A stretch of 64,000 nt of DNA from Malus domestica (taxonomy: Eukaryota; Streptophyta; Magnoliopsida; Rosales; Rosaceae), in contig NC_091675.1 in the NCBI RefSeq assembly GCF_042453785.1, forward strand, positions 632,501-696,500. The letters run 5' to 3'. The stretch's first letter is position 1. Each line of letters begins with the position of its first letter. The position numbers and the translations under genes were made by a program. This document shows positions 24,071-37,071 of this stretch, one piece after another. The notes under the pieces were generated by a model. The model had not been told where the DNA came from. It did no database searches and saw only the letters and a program-made list of their open reading frames with translations.

Positions 24071-25103
24071 CGTTTGCCCCAATTCAAAAAACCCACAAGA
24101 GCTTTCCAACTGCACCTGAATAAGTAAACAAACCTCGTTCACAAGCTCTGATTTTCCTTCTTAATTTTCTCAGCAACCAAACACCATATTAATTTAAAAA
24201 AGAAAAACATAAACCAACCAACCAACATACCTATTTGCAGAGATGATTCTCGAGAACCCAGTAATTTTCTCAGCAACCAAACAACGTTATCAATTAAAGA
24301 ACACAAATGCAGAGAGCTGAAAGGGAAAGAGAGTAGAAATTCTAGAGCCAAAATGTTTGACTGAAAAAAAAAATGGCGAGAATTTTCTGCGGGACTGATT
24401 GATTTTTTTGGGTTGGTGAGGAGGATAGAAAAGGGAATGTATACGCGTGATTCGGAAGAACCGGAAATCTCGTGGGAAGTGGGAATATATTGACTGGTAT
24501 GAAATTGCGAAAATTGGATTTGAATTTATGGAAAAATGATGGATATGAAATGTGAAATAAACACCCAATTTGATATTAGGAATGAATGAATGGATGCGTG
24601 ATTGCCCGGGGGAGGGAAATGTCAAAGTCCCCGCCTACTTTCTCTGTCCGGGTCTCTTTCCTCTGTCTTGGCTGACGTGTCATTGCCATCTTCCTCTATT
24701 TACCTCTTTTACTCCGCGACTGCGTTTATTTACGGCTTTAGTAATTGACTGAGGTTTTACGAGACAAGCGTCTGGGTTTTGTTGCCTCTTGCGTGGGGAG
24801 AGGAAGGCATCGACGCCGTCGCCGGCGCCGGCAACGGTGAACGTGCCTGGGCTCTTTTGGGGGAGGGAGATGAGGTGGCATCAGGGTACACATGTGGCCA
24901 ACATGTCATCAACTTAGTGGGCTCCGCTCAAGCCACGTAGGAGACCTTTTAACAAATTTTGACGGAATTGACGGAATCATGCAAAATGTTCTCTAATTCC
25001 GTACTGCCCTCAATCATGTCAAGTAAACATGTCACAATCGAAGAAAATTAAACTCGAAAAAGCATAAAACGTTTGTGGAGGTGGAAGAACACATCACCAG
25101 AAG
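24071..25103. other. Upstream region of the PSI1-like gene
   Basis: Holds the likely 5' leader and promoter of the minus-strand PSI1-like gene. A T-rich, CT-rich stretch precedes the ATG, and a direct repeat of TTTTCTCAGCAACCAAACA occurs at about 24164 and 24267. No other gene is supported. Confidence 0.5.
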
Positions 25104-25273
25104 ACATTTTTTTTTTGGTGATATCCACGCATCTTATTTTATTTCTCACATATCTTCTTAATTTTCTGCCGTCCGATCAGATGAATTGAAGAAGATCAAC
25201 GGACATAAATTAACAAAGGGTGTGTAAGAAGTAAAATGAGGTGTGTGGATAACATGTCCCATTTTTTTTTACA
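25104..25273. repeat. MITE-like inverted repeat
   Basis: The left side ATATCCACGCATCTTATTTT pairs with the inverse of the right side TAAAATGAGGTGTGTGGATA. The pairing continues inward through TTCTCACA/TGTGTAAGAA and the CCGTCCGATC/GATCAACGGA cores. No coding capacity. Confidence 0.65.
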
Positions 25274-26609
25274 AAAACAGTGACATCCTGTATTTTGGTT
25301 CTACGGGACTCTATTCAATCTTATTCGCTGGGAAAAAAACATAGTCAGGCATCACTACCGACTATCCTCCCCTAAATATGTCACCTTGTGCAATGCATCA
25401 CTTTGAATGAGTATCAAGATGGTTTAAAAAATCACACATTAAAAATGTCAAGGTGACATATTTAGGGTGAATCGGAAAAAATCACACGTTAGAAGTTTTT
25501 ACTGTTTTAGACGTCTTTATAAAAAATGTATGGTGACTTAAATATCAATCCATCTTAAATTATTTTAAAGGCAAAGTTTGATTTGTCAACGATTTGATGA
25601 TTAAGAAGGATTTAATTATAAAAAGTGCCAAAAACATGAAGACAGACGGAAAAGATGTACCCTTTTTAAAAGATGCTAATTGCAATGTTGGACTACAAGT
25701 TGGTTTTGAAGTTTGAAGTTTGAATCGAGATTTGGACATGTTTCGGCTTCCATACTTGCCTTGCGTTTACGTTTCCATAATATATTACAATATTTTACAT
25801 TTAAACAACTAGGCTATCGACATTTGTCGCAAAAAAAATTTACAAACAAAAGACCCAGAAACGAGAAACATAAACAAGCCAAAAAAGGGCCAACTAGACA
25901 TACCAACAAGACCCCGCTGCCAGAACAATGCATCTCGATGTGCACAAATCCATGCCCATCACCGAACATCGCCTCGCCAAACTTATCATCCAACCCTGAA
26001 CAGCTCGCCGAACATTTAGTCTTGTAGATTCTCTTATATTTTAAGTTCCTACATGTAGTTTCAACAAATTTATTGATTGCAAGATGTGTTAGTTGGAATT
26101 AAGAGTCCAATAATTTGACTTGAATATTTCGATGATAAAGTTAGTATAGTGGAAGGATTTTGGTATAGGCAAAGTGAGGAGAAACTTAGAAATGTCTACT
26201 TCGAAGGGAGGTTGGCTATTTATAGAGAAGTGATGGAGTAGGCAAATTTCCAAATTTCATGGACCACCAAAGAATTTCTCCATACAGTTTGAGATGGCAG
26301 ATCGTCGGATACTTGCGCAGTTGTATATTGCCAGTCTGAATGAGGCACCATGACATTGTGACAAGTGTTTATGAGATCTAATATGAATATGAAATCGTGA
26401 GATTTGGGAGGTATGAGCTTCTAACGATCTCTCTAAACAGGAATTAATGTTTGGTGGTCAAGAGGTGAGGAAGGTCCGAGCCAACCTGAAGTGCGATACA
26501 AAGGTTTATGGTTGTGGATGGTAGTGGATTATTGACGCAATCTTCGGGCATCAGGTCAACCTCGATGTCCCTGGTGGTATGACTATTTTTTGCTGACTTG
26601 GTAGAGGTT
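25274..26609. other. Intergenic, with a small inverted repeat
   Basis: CCTAAATATGTCACCTTG near 25372 is repeated in inverse as CAAGGTGACATATTTAGG near 25450, possibly a short MITE. Otherwise AT-rich with no supported gene. Confidence 0.45.
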
Positions 26610-26618
26610 CTCTGAAGG

Positions 26619-26821
26619 GAGAGAGGATCCTCGGATCCTCGGATCCTCTTTGTGAGGATCTTGGGAATCTTTCAATCGTATTCGTTCATCGTACATTATG
26701 CGGTCAGTTTTTGTTAGGTACCGTTTATATTTAATTTTAAATAAAAAAATTTAAAATAATTTCTGACCACACGATGTACGATGAACGAATGTGATTGAAG
26801 GATCCGGCGAGAATCCTCTGG
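26619..26821. mobile_element. MITE, GGATCCTC-ended, 9-base target duplication
   Basis: The 203-base element is flanked by CTCTGAAGG on both sides (26610-26618 and 26822-26830). The ends GAGAGAGGATCCTC and ...GAGAATCCTCTGG are roughly inverted. The inner arms TCGTATTCGTTCATCGTAC and GTACGATGAACGAATGTGA pair closely. A 9-base duplication suggests a Mutator-type family. GGATCCTC is tandemly repeated at the left end. Confidence 0.75.
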
Positions 26822-26830
26822 CTCTGAAGG

Positions 26831-29504
26831 TATCTTTGTGGTCATACTATTCTTGCAACATACTTTATAGTTTATGCCACTTGAAAACTTGTTAGTAGTA
26901 AATCAGCTCAGAAATGTTTCTTTGCTACATATTCATGCTGAGTAGGATGCCCCGTTGGTCTAAAGCTAAGCTCAACCTCCTCACACAATCAATCATTTTT
27001 AAAAGTTTGTTTAGTTACAAGCTCATACTATTAGACTTGACAATTGACAAATAAATGTATATATACCAACAGATGGCACAAATGTATGGCGATTGTATGC
27101 TTGATTATCGCGGAGATCCTATGTTTTCTTTTATGCAAATGAGTCTATTATTTTCCTAAAGGCCAATGTTGTCAATTGCCCTAACCCTATGAAAATTATG
27201 GAATAAGAGTGGAAGTGTGCTCAATTATTGATAGACTTTTTAGCTAAAACGATAATTGAGATTGACATAACTCTTTACTCTGGTCCCTAAGAGTTGGAAC
27301 TCTATAAAAGTGATCCCTGAGTTTGTCCACTGTCAATCATTTTGTGAAAATCTCCATTAAATAATAATAAAATGACAAAAATATCCTGAATTTTTGTCAA
27401 AACATTTTTGCCATTGCTTATTAAATTGAGAGTATTTTTATTATTTTGATCATTATTTAATATTATTTTTTCACAGAATATCCAAAATGATTAACGGTGA
27501 ACAGATATCACTTCTAACAAGGAGTTATGTCATCAGGACCGTTTTGGTTAAAAAACTAAACTACATCAGACCGGTGCTTTAGGAATATCGTTAGATCAAG
27601 ACCGTTGAGATCTGACACGTGTTGTGATCATTTTCGCCAAACGGCAAACAAGCTAGAAGGTACAAATAATCCAGTTGTACTTGGGAAATATTAAGTTGGA
27701 ACGGAGCGCGGGAAGCGAAGTGAAAAGGACGTTTTAATATTGGACCCTATGAGCCTAACGTCATCCACAAAAGTTAGAGGATTCTCTACTCTCTTATTCT
27801 TATTTCCTTTTATCATTTCTTTTCATACATAATTTTTTATCTCATTATCTCTATAAAAAAATTAATATAAGACGTTGACATGGTTTAATCATAACCATTC
27901 AAATATGAGAGAATGTAAGGGTACGAGAGATTAGGAGGATAGAGAATCCTCCTCCAAGTCCAAGTCCAACAACTGCCTCGTAGACTAGTACCGGTATATT
28001 TTAGTCATCTTTGCTATCTTTTCATGTTTTCTATTTTTTAGGAACAAAGTAACAAAGTATCTATCGTTAGAGTTTGTTTGAGATTACTTTTAGAAGGAGT
28101 AAACAAAAGGCATTTCCAACTACGTTTTGCAAAAATAAAAAAAAATGTTTACGAGTTATACAAACGCTTTTTAGTAGGTATTTTTTCGGAATTACATTCA
28201 AATGCTTTTTCCAAAACAATACTGAATGCGTAAATATAATCGGTCAAGTTATACTTCTGATGACGTTGGATTTGGTAAAACTTGTGCTTCTAGATTAAAA
28301 ATTCTTTATGGAAAAGCACTTTCCAGTACCTTTCAACATAAAAAATTAAAAAATGTAAGTTAATTTGCAGTAACAATTTGAAGGCTTTGATTTGGTCAGT
28401 GAATGAGTGTCTGGCTTGGTATAGACAGAGAGATCATAGATATTATTCACGCGCGTCCAATGATTAAGCCAAAAGGGCGAAATGCTCTCTTGTCAATGGT
28501 GTCATTGCATACGACTACTCAAAATCTTAATCAATTATTAATTACGACAGAAACAGTGATTAGCATATTAGTTTAATGCTCAGTCCACGGTTTGCTTTGA
28601 TCATCACTTGAGCACCAGCCTCCCTCTGCCGGCACAGCTGCTACCAGCCTACCAGTCTTCCAGCATAAGAAACACCACCAGCCGGCTCTCTCTCCCTCTC
28701 CCCCTCTCTCTCTCTCTGTAGTTTGCTTGAAGAAAAAGTGATCATTTTTCTAATGAGGATTTTCTGGAAAAGAATCACAAAATAATCACCAACTCCACTT
28801 CTGAGGCTACCTAACTTCCTCAATAAGGTAACCATTTTCCAGAATCCAATCTTCTTTTCTTTTCATTGGTTCTTCCATTTTTTTAAGAGAAACGACTGAA
28901 TTTTTTTTTCTTTCTCCTTTTAGCAACAAGAAGATTGAGTTTCTCTAATGATATATATATATATAGGGTATATGTATGCATGTATGTATGTGACGTGCAT
29001 GGCGTTGTTATAGATGTCTGAGTTATGATCTGGTCATACATTTGATGATTTTGTGATCAAATACAGGAACATAATTATGAACATGTATGTTGGATGGTTT
29101 TACATGATTTCTTCGGGTTGATGTTTTCTTTTCTGATTAGGAAAACGATTTCTGCACTCCCTTTTCTTCTCCTACACTCGTCTCTTTTTTTCTAGCTGTA
29201 ATCAAGGGACATAAACCAAGGGAGGGTGCAGAAGGAGAAAACGGAAGTGCATAAATCATTTCAATTCTAATGATTGCATGCGCTTCTTAAAAGCTGGTGA
29301 GGTCGAACTTTAGGTTTTGTTTCAGAGTCAGAAATGGTTGATCAGCTCTACTAGATTACTAGTGGACTTGTGTTTGATTTGTGTTTTGATTTTGTTATTG
29401 AAGATTCATTTATTTTTTTCTCAGCAGACTAACGGAACCCCGAATTGCAATGAGATGATGAGGTAAATAATTTGATGAGATAGTATCATCTCCAAGATCC
29501 AAAT
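26831..29504. other. Intergenic and 5' region of the LIN-like gene
   Basis: No gene up to about 28600. A CT microsatellite lies at 28686-28718. A plausible 5'-UTR intron runs from donor AAG|GTAACC near 28828 to an acceptor CTCAGCAG near 29428. That would place the LIN-like transcript start near 28.6 kb; this is inferred from splice consensus only. Confidence 0.45.
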
Positions 29505-32500
29505 ATGGCGAGAAACTATGGATTTGCAATGGGCCAACAGGACATTGTTAGGATCTTAACGACCACAGTTGATGGATTTATCAGGGATCAGCTGATCAAC
29601 AAAGACCAAAGAGCCCAACACAGGGAACAATGTGCTGAGAGATTGGCAGCACAAGATGGAAGTTGTGACAGAGATACTGAGGTTCGATACTCTGATCAAG
29701 CAGTGCTGGCAAATCTGGACTGGGGTATTGAATCCCTCGAAGAAGCTATCGGAACTTCAAACATGGAAACTAAGCTTGCAAGACTTGATCATGCTGAAAA
29801 AATGTTGCAAGTTTGTGCAATGTTGAATTGTGACCAGAGAACTGCTGGAGTCCCCAATTATTATCTATCTGCTTGGGCACACCTCAACCTAGCATACCTT
29901 TCGAAATTGCGCAACAATATCCAACTAGCGGTTCTCCATGTGATTGAGATGTTTATAGTTGACCCTTTCTTCTCAAGGATAGATTTTGCTCCCGAGCTAT
30001 GGAAAAATCTGTTTCTTCCACACATGAGCTCGATTATAGGGTGGTATTCGGAGCAGAGGCACAGACTTGTGATGGAAGTAATCCCTGATTCTGCTGATCT
30101 GTCTTTTACAGCTGATCTTGATCATCTTTTTAACGAGTCAGTGGTCTGTTCGATGAGGCCTGATCAGGGTGAGAAGTTGCAAAAGCTGGAGCAGCTTTAT
30201 GGAGAATCGTTGGATGAGAACACGCGGCTTTACGCAAAGTACTTTAAGGATTGCATGAACACTGATTCAACAACCCCAAGTAAAAAGGTGGTTCCAATGC
30301 TGCCAATCGCAGAGGCACCAATGACTCCGTTGCATGAGGTCAGCCACTCAATTCCTGATTTCGTAAAGTTTGGTCCTATCTTGCCCAAGAGTGCCGGTTT
30401 TTCTCCCGTCCTCAAGTCTAAAGATAGCACAAGAGAAACAAGCAGGTGAGGAAATAGTTATTAGTCTGCGATGAAAAAAAACGACGAGAATTTAGAATTT
30501 GAACACTTGCTTTGTTTAGAACTCTAATAAGTGTGTACCATTTTGATGTTTCGTCAAAACAGAATGAATTTAACTTCTGCATCCTTACTGAAATTGGAGT
30601 CTGCTAGATGGGATCCTCAGGTAAACCCGAAAATTCATTTGCAATATTAGGAAGCAGCTTTTGTTTTTAAATGTTATGCTTTCTGAAATGCATGAATTTA
30701 TCTGGTGCATTATTCCAGGAAGGCATCCCTGAGGAAAATGAAGACGAATCAGATTACGAGGCTAACGATGCTATTGTGGCTTTGGATGAAAAGGAAAGTG
30801 TGGAAAATGTACAGCCATCTGTAAGAAAGAGTCGAATACACACTCCTTCAATCTTTTCTCCTTTTCAATCGCCTAGAACTTCTCCAAAGATTTTATCTCC
30901 AAAGCCAGACAGTGTGCAGTCTAAAAACGAAGCCACTTCTGTATTGCGCTTATTTTCCACTCGCATGACGGATTCAGCTATTACAACCTCTTTGCCTGCA
31001 TCTCCAGTCATTAGTAATGAGTTCAGCATCAGCTCAGCAGACTCCGATTGCGAAGTGATAGTAATGACACAAACCCTACACCTACTAATTAATCCAAGAT
31101 CTTTACTTGTCAAGCATTTTTTGTATGTTCTATTTACTATACAAAGTTGAATTGCTGGATTTTAACTGAAAATGTGCGTTGTGTTTGGTTAGAAGACTCC
31201 GAAAAGTTGCAGGAAAACTTCCAGCCGGACAGAAAGTGATATTTCGGATCATGTGAATGGCCAAAAGTCGAAAGATAGGTAAAGTTTTCAGTTTAGATCT
31301 ACTAAAAACATCCCCTATATCGGTTTTTTTTTATTTAACTTTCTTCTAATTGTGCAGTCCACGTAACGAAAATGATGAAGGAAGCCACAGTTGCAGTTCA
31401 ATCCCATATTCCGATAGACTGACACATAAATCAAGGCCGCCTAAGGATTTTGTTTGCCCTATCACTGGCCAGATTTTCGGTGATCCAGTTACCCTCGAAA
31501 CAGGCCAGACATACGAAAGAAAAGCAATCCAAGAATGGCTCAAACGAGGAAACACGACATGCCCCATTACAAGGCAACCCATTGCGACTTCTACACTGCC
31601 AAAAACGAACTACGTTCTGAAAAGACTAATAACATCATGGAAAGAAGAGCATCCTGAACTTGCTCAAGAGTCTCCGTACTCTGAATCACCAAAAATATCA
31701 TTCGACCCCTCCTCCGGGAAAGAAACTCATTCAGCAACAGCCACTTCACAGAGAACACCTAGTTTCCTAGGTCACAGCAATGCCGATGATTATACCAATA
31801 TCATCCAACGGAACAAAAGATTCATGCGAGTAACGGTTGCTACATCACCAACAAGTGTGATATCTCAAGCTGCAGTCGAGACAATTATCAGCAGTTTGAA
31901 ACCTCATGTTTCATGTCTATGCACTTCAGAAAACTTACAAGAATGTGAGGCAGCCGTGTTGTCAATAGCCAGACTATGGAAGGACTCAAAGGCTGATCCC
32001 GCAGTGCATTCTTACTTATCTGAACTGACAACTGTCAACGGATTCATCGAAATACTTTCAGCTTCCCTGAGCCGAGAGGTCCTCAGATCATCAATTTACA
32101 TCCTCTCAGAGCTAATATTTTCAGAAGAAAGTGTTGGAGAAACTCTTACGAGTGTAGATTCTGACCTCGATTGCCTCGCTACTCTGCTAAAGAATGGACT
32201 AGCTGAGGCTGCTGTTCTTATTTACCAGTTGAGGCCGGCATTTGCTCAGCTTTCAGTACATGATCTCATACCCTCCCTTGTCCAGATAATTCTAAGCAAA
32301 ACTGAGGAATTGGATGATCTTCAGTTGGTGATGGAGCCTAAAGATGCTGCATTGGCAATAATTGAGCAAATCTTGATGGGAGGAGACGAAAACAGCAGAT
32401 CTATTAACGCGTTGAGTGTTATATCTGCAAACGGGATTCCTGGACTTGTAAGGTTTTTGGATAAAGCAGAAGGGACAAGGTCGATTGTTTCAATTTTATT

Positions 32501-35374
32501 ATGTTGTATGCAAGCTGAAAAAAGTTGCAGGAACTTGATAGCAAATAGAATCGATCTGTCTCCTGTTCTTGAATTGTTTCATGCCGGAAATGATTGCGTG
32601 CGAGGCATATGTGTAGAATTTCTTTCGGAGCTGGTTCAGTTGAACAGGTACAGTTTTTCTTCACTTCTCTCTGATTTGCACTGTACTTGTTGAAGAATGT
32701 AAAAGTCTCACATCGGAAACCTGACCAAATTAAATACAACTTTGACGGTAATTTACATTCTTCTTATGGGCAGGAGAACATTGAGCAATCAGATCCTGCA
32801 CATGATTAAAGACGAAGGAGCATTCAGTACGATGCACACTTTTCTCGTGTATCTCCAAATGGCGCCGATGGAGCAGCAACCTACAATCGCTTCTCTTCTT
32901 CTTCAGCTTGATCTTCTGGTTTCCTTTGTTCTTGACTTCAATTTTATTCATTAACTTGCAAGTCAAGCTTTCTGGTATACACTCACCAGGCGACCTAAAC
33001 ATAGTTTATGGTTCGATTTTCCAGGTTGAGCCGTGGAAGATGAGCATTTACAGGGAAGATGCAATTGAGGCATTAATTGAAGCGATGCGGCGGAAAGACT
33101 TCCCTAATTCTCAAATGATGGCTCTGGATACCTTGTTATCTCTTACCGGACGAGTGACTTCCTCAGGGGATTCGAATACTGAAGCCTGGTTACTCAAGAC
33201 TGCAGGGTTTGATCAACCGTACAATGCTTTGATGAAGGCAGAGCGGCTGAGGAAACACGACAATGATTTCATGGAAACAATGGTGTGCCTTTTTTTGGTG
33301 TTTTCGTTCTATCACAGTTTATACCACATAATTTGCTGTGAATCCTGAATCCCTGATCTTTTAATGCTCCTAAACAGGACGAAGAAGAGAAAGCTGTAAC
33401 CTCTTGGCAGAAAAGGGTCGCTTTCGTACTTTGCAACCACGAAAAGGGGTCGATTTTTAAAGCTTTGGAAGAATGTCTCAAGAGTAATTCATTAGAGATG
33501 GCAAAGTCATGTCTTGTCATTGCTACATGGCTAACACACATGCTCTCTGTACTTCCTGATACTGGCGTGAAAAGTGGCGCTTGCAAGGCCTTGCTTGACG
33601 AATTCATGAATGTTCTCCAATCGTCGAATAATATGGAGGAGAAGATTTTGGCAACTCTTGCCTTGAAATCTTTTGTCAACGATCCAGGTAAATTTGGTGC
33701 TGAAAACGTTTTGTTATGGTACGCAAATGAATAGAAGTTAACCTTTTCAAACTTACCAATTGCAGCTGCACTTGAAGCACTAAGAGTGTATGCTAAACCC
33801 ATCTACAAAACCTTGAGAAAGCTCAAGAAGTATGCATTCGTGGCAAACGACATAATGAAAGCGTTGATGAACTTGTCATCTATTGATATAGTAAGTGGGT
33901 TGGGGAGCATAATATCAACTTGAAGCAATTCATATGGAAAGATTACTGACTTACTCGATATTTTGCAATGTAGGCAGAGCTGTGGAGTTGTTCCGAAGTG
34001 CTTGAATTGGAATCATCCACGAACGGGGAGGTTCTGTCTTTGCTTCATCTGAAAAGTCGCATTTTAAGCAGCCATTCGGATGGGACTATAAAGGTGTAGG
34101 CCAAACCAGAACTCATGCATTTCATACTTAAGCCTAAAATCGAGGCTCTATACACAAATTGTATTAAGCGGAGTTGAATACAGAAAGATTTGCTAAACAG
34201 CAGCTGAGACTAATATTGTCTTCCCTTTAGGTATGGGAGGCAGGGAAGAAGGTGCCACGATTGATTCAAGAAGTTCGTGAGCACGCGAAGGCTGTTACAT
34301 GCCTCTATATTTCACCTACAGGCGACAAATTATACAGCGGTTCTTTAGACAAAACAATTCGAGTAAGCCATCTATAACTCGTGAAAATAGTTCTCATTAA
34401 CATCCGTTCTTTACAGTTTAAGGTTCAGGACTGGATTATCTATAAACGTGTTCTCGTCTACAGATATGGGCGATTAAAGCCGAAGAGATTCATTGTCTCC
34501 AAGTTCATGACGTGAAGGATGCAGTTTATGAGTTGGTAGCGAATGGTAAAATGGCGTGCTTCGTTTCTCAGGGCACCGGAGTTAAGGTAAGTGCAGCCTT
34601 TAACAATTGTGACATAGTCCAGAAGAAAAGGGTTCCTTCTTTTATGGTTATATTTGTGCAGGTGTACGAGTGGTCTGGAGTTCAAAAGCACATAAACTTC
34701 AACAAATACGTAAAGAGCCTTGCCATTGCCGGGACTAGTTTGTACTGTGGTTGCTCTGGCTACAGCATCCAGGTAAATCAAAGCACGCAGTTCGCTCTGT
34801 GAAGGACGTGCTCTCCGCGTTCTAAATAGTCAACCATTTCAATAAATTTGATCAAATATGGCAGGAGGTTGATTTGGGCAAATACACATCAAGCACATTC
34901 TACTCTGGCACAAGAAAGCTGCTTGGGAAACAGGTCATCTACTCCCTCCATATCCACGACGGCATTCTATATGCTGGCGGTTCATCAGTAGATGCCTCAG
35001 CCGGAAAGATGTTCTCGCTTCCCAACAAGGCAGTGGTAGGATCGTTCACAACCGGGCTTGACATCCAACGAATAACCATCAACAACGACTTGATATTCAC
35101 GGCCAGCAAGTGCGGGACGATTGAGGTTTGGTTGAAGGAAAGGTTCACACGAATTGCTTCGTTCAGAATGGTTAACGGAGGACACGCCAAGATTACATCC
35201 TTGGCAGCAGACATGGATGGAGGAATGCTGTATGCGGGTTCATCAGATGGCAGAATTCAGGTTAGAGATGGAAACTATGATGTACCCGAGCGCTTTCAGA
35301 TAAACAAAAACGCTGAGTTTCATCTTAATCCAGTGTTTTTGCTTGTTATTTTGCAGGTTTGGGCACTAGACTAG
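29505..35374 (+). CDS. LIN: LIN/CERBERUS-type E3 ubiquitin ligase (U-box + ARM-like + WD40)
   Basis: Fifteen exons: 29505-30445, 30563-30620, 30719-31060, 31193-31278, 31358-32647, 32774-32918, 33025-33282, 33378-33687, 33766-33890, 33974-34093, 34231-34362, 34464-34586, 34662-34772, 34865-35260 and 35357-35374. They join in frame to 1484 residues, close to legume LIN/CERBERUS (about 1480-1490). The N-terminal helical LIN domain is in exon 1. The U-box spans about 505-580 (PPKDFVCPITGQIFGDPVTL, then TCPITRQPIATSTLPKTNYV) and binds E2~ubiquitin without zinc. An armadillo-like helical region follows. WD40 repeats run from about 1186 to the end (KVWEAGKK, KLYSGSLDKTIRIWAI, MLYAGSSDGRIQVWALD). 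In legumes LIN acts in rhizobial infection-thread growth. A non-nodulating plant would use it elsewhere, and mycorrhizal entry is one inferred role. The last exon codes only VWALD. Confidence 0.93.
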
Positions 35375-37071
35375 CAAGATGAGCATAATTATACATGTAA
35401 ATTCGACTCCTTGCTGAAGTAGCTACATCAGGGTTCAATATAAAATCAGGCTAAACATATGGGAAAAACGAATAACATCAATAAATTTATATTAATACCA
35501 TTTTTTTTTATCTTTTATCTTTTACCAAAGTGGCATTTTCCAATATTTTGATGGTGCGGCGGCAGGAGGGAGCCGGGATGTGTTGCGGTCGGAATTAACA
35601 GATTTTCTTACAGAATTTACGGGCAAGACCAACGTTTTGTCAAGTCCAAAAACCTAATTCTATATTTTCTCAGAAACAGAATTTCTCAGTCTATTGTAGT
35701 AATGGCCTTCAACTAAAAATCTATTACCATTGGTCTTTCAACTAAAAATTAGCATTGATCTCCAACACATCAAAACATGCAACTATAATCCTCAACTTTA
35801 ATCCAATTGTAATATTGATCATTCTAACATAACTCATTTTGACAAAATTCTAACGAAGTTGATAAAAATAATCAGAGCTACAATTGAGGAATCCTAATTG
35901 TCTCAATGATTCTTCCAACACAATTTATTTTGCCAAAATTCTAAAGAAGTTGACAAAAAAAGAAAGATAGCTAAGCATTTTCATGAATTGAGGAATCTTT
36001 GCTCTAATTTGTAATTTGATTAAAGTTGATAAACCATTTCTACAATTTACTATTTTTAATTTGCAAATCCATATTTACTTCACATACACCATTCTCAATT
36101 TCCGATAATCGGCCGGCCGGCCGGCCATCGCATATTAAAATATATCAAAACTAAAATTTGCTTATTAAAATTTTTAAAATAAATAAAAAACAAAATAATC
36201 AAGGCACTCAGAATGAAAAGGACTAAAATTTTTAGTCATTGATTTATGAATCTCATAAATACCACTACTATAATTTCTCCTCATTGTGCCTCTTCAATTA
36301 AGAAAATAAATAATAAAAAAAAACCTAAATATTAACTTCACAAACAAAAGCAATGGCCGGTAAGGTAACCATTCGGAATGAGTAGGTGGTTGTGCAATTC
36401 CAATCACGAAAATTAATCGGACAAATACAACATCTTCCTCACCTTGCTCCATCCCATACCCAAATCAATAAAATCCAGGTAAAAAACAAGACGAATTTAA
36501 ACAAAAATAAGAAGAAAATTAAAAAAAAAAAATTAGGAAACCATCAGAAGCAAAGGATCGTTTCAGCTTCGACACTGAGTCTCAGACGACCGTCGTGAGA
36601 TGATTAATCCAAATTCATCATCTGATTTCATACTAATTTTGCACAACTGAACTACTTGCTAAATAAAAAGAAAGAATAACAGAATCGGGAAGAAGGCGAG
36701 AGAGGGTGTGGAGTTTTCGGATGGAGAAGCGGAGGCCGTAGCGTTACGATTAAAACAACGCAGACCGAGACTTTATTAGGGTTTTCATACTTTCGTCTTG
36801 CCGGTTTTGCCCTTTTATTTGGATCTGGACTCGCAATTCTGCCCTTGATAGGGCTGGACTTGAAAAAATGGGCCTAATAGACTCATAAACTGATGGGCCT
36901 CAAAAAACAACTATTGGACCAAGCCCACTTACATGACAACTTCTTGGGCCGAAGGCGCAGGTTAGTGCTGGACGCTGCCGTTTTAGGTCTCTCCTACTTC
37001 CTGATTCAGTTGAGGTGACGAATTTCACTTCCACCAGATCAATTTCTCAGTCTCTTCGCTCTGCGACCACC
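35375..37071. other. Intergenic between LIN-like and BRE-like genes
   Basis: AT-rich. A 35.7-36.0 kb stretch has imperfectly repeated CAACTAAAAAT and TTGATAAA motifs. The palindrome CGGCCGGCCGGCCGG lies at about 36110. The last 150 bases are the promoter and leader of the BRE-like gene. No supported gene. Confidence 0.5.

Noticed and set aside
32690-32760. TGTTGAAG...AGTCTCACATCGGA in LIN intron 5, resembling the start of a small TRIM LTR
   Set aside because: Only about 70 bases, with no partner LTR, primer site or target duplication; too short to call.
36583-36630. Possible C/D-box-like motifs (GATGATTA ... CTGA)
   Set aside because: The C box is not a good match and no terminal stem or paired boxes were found.
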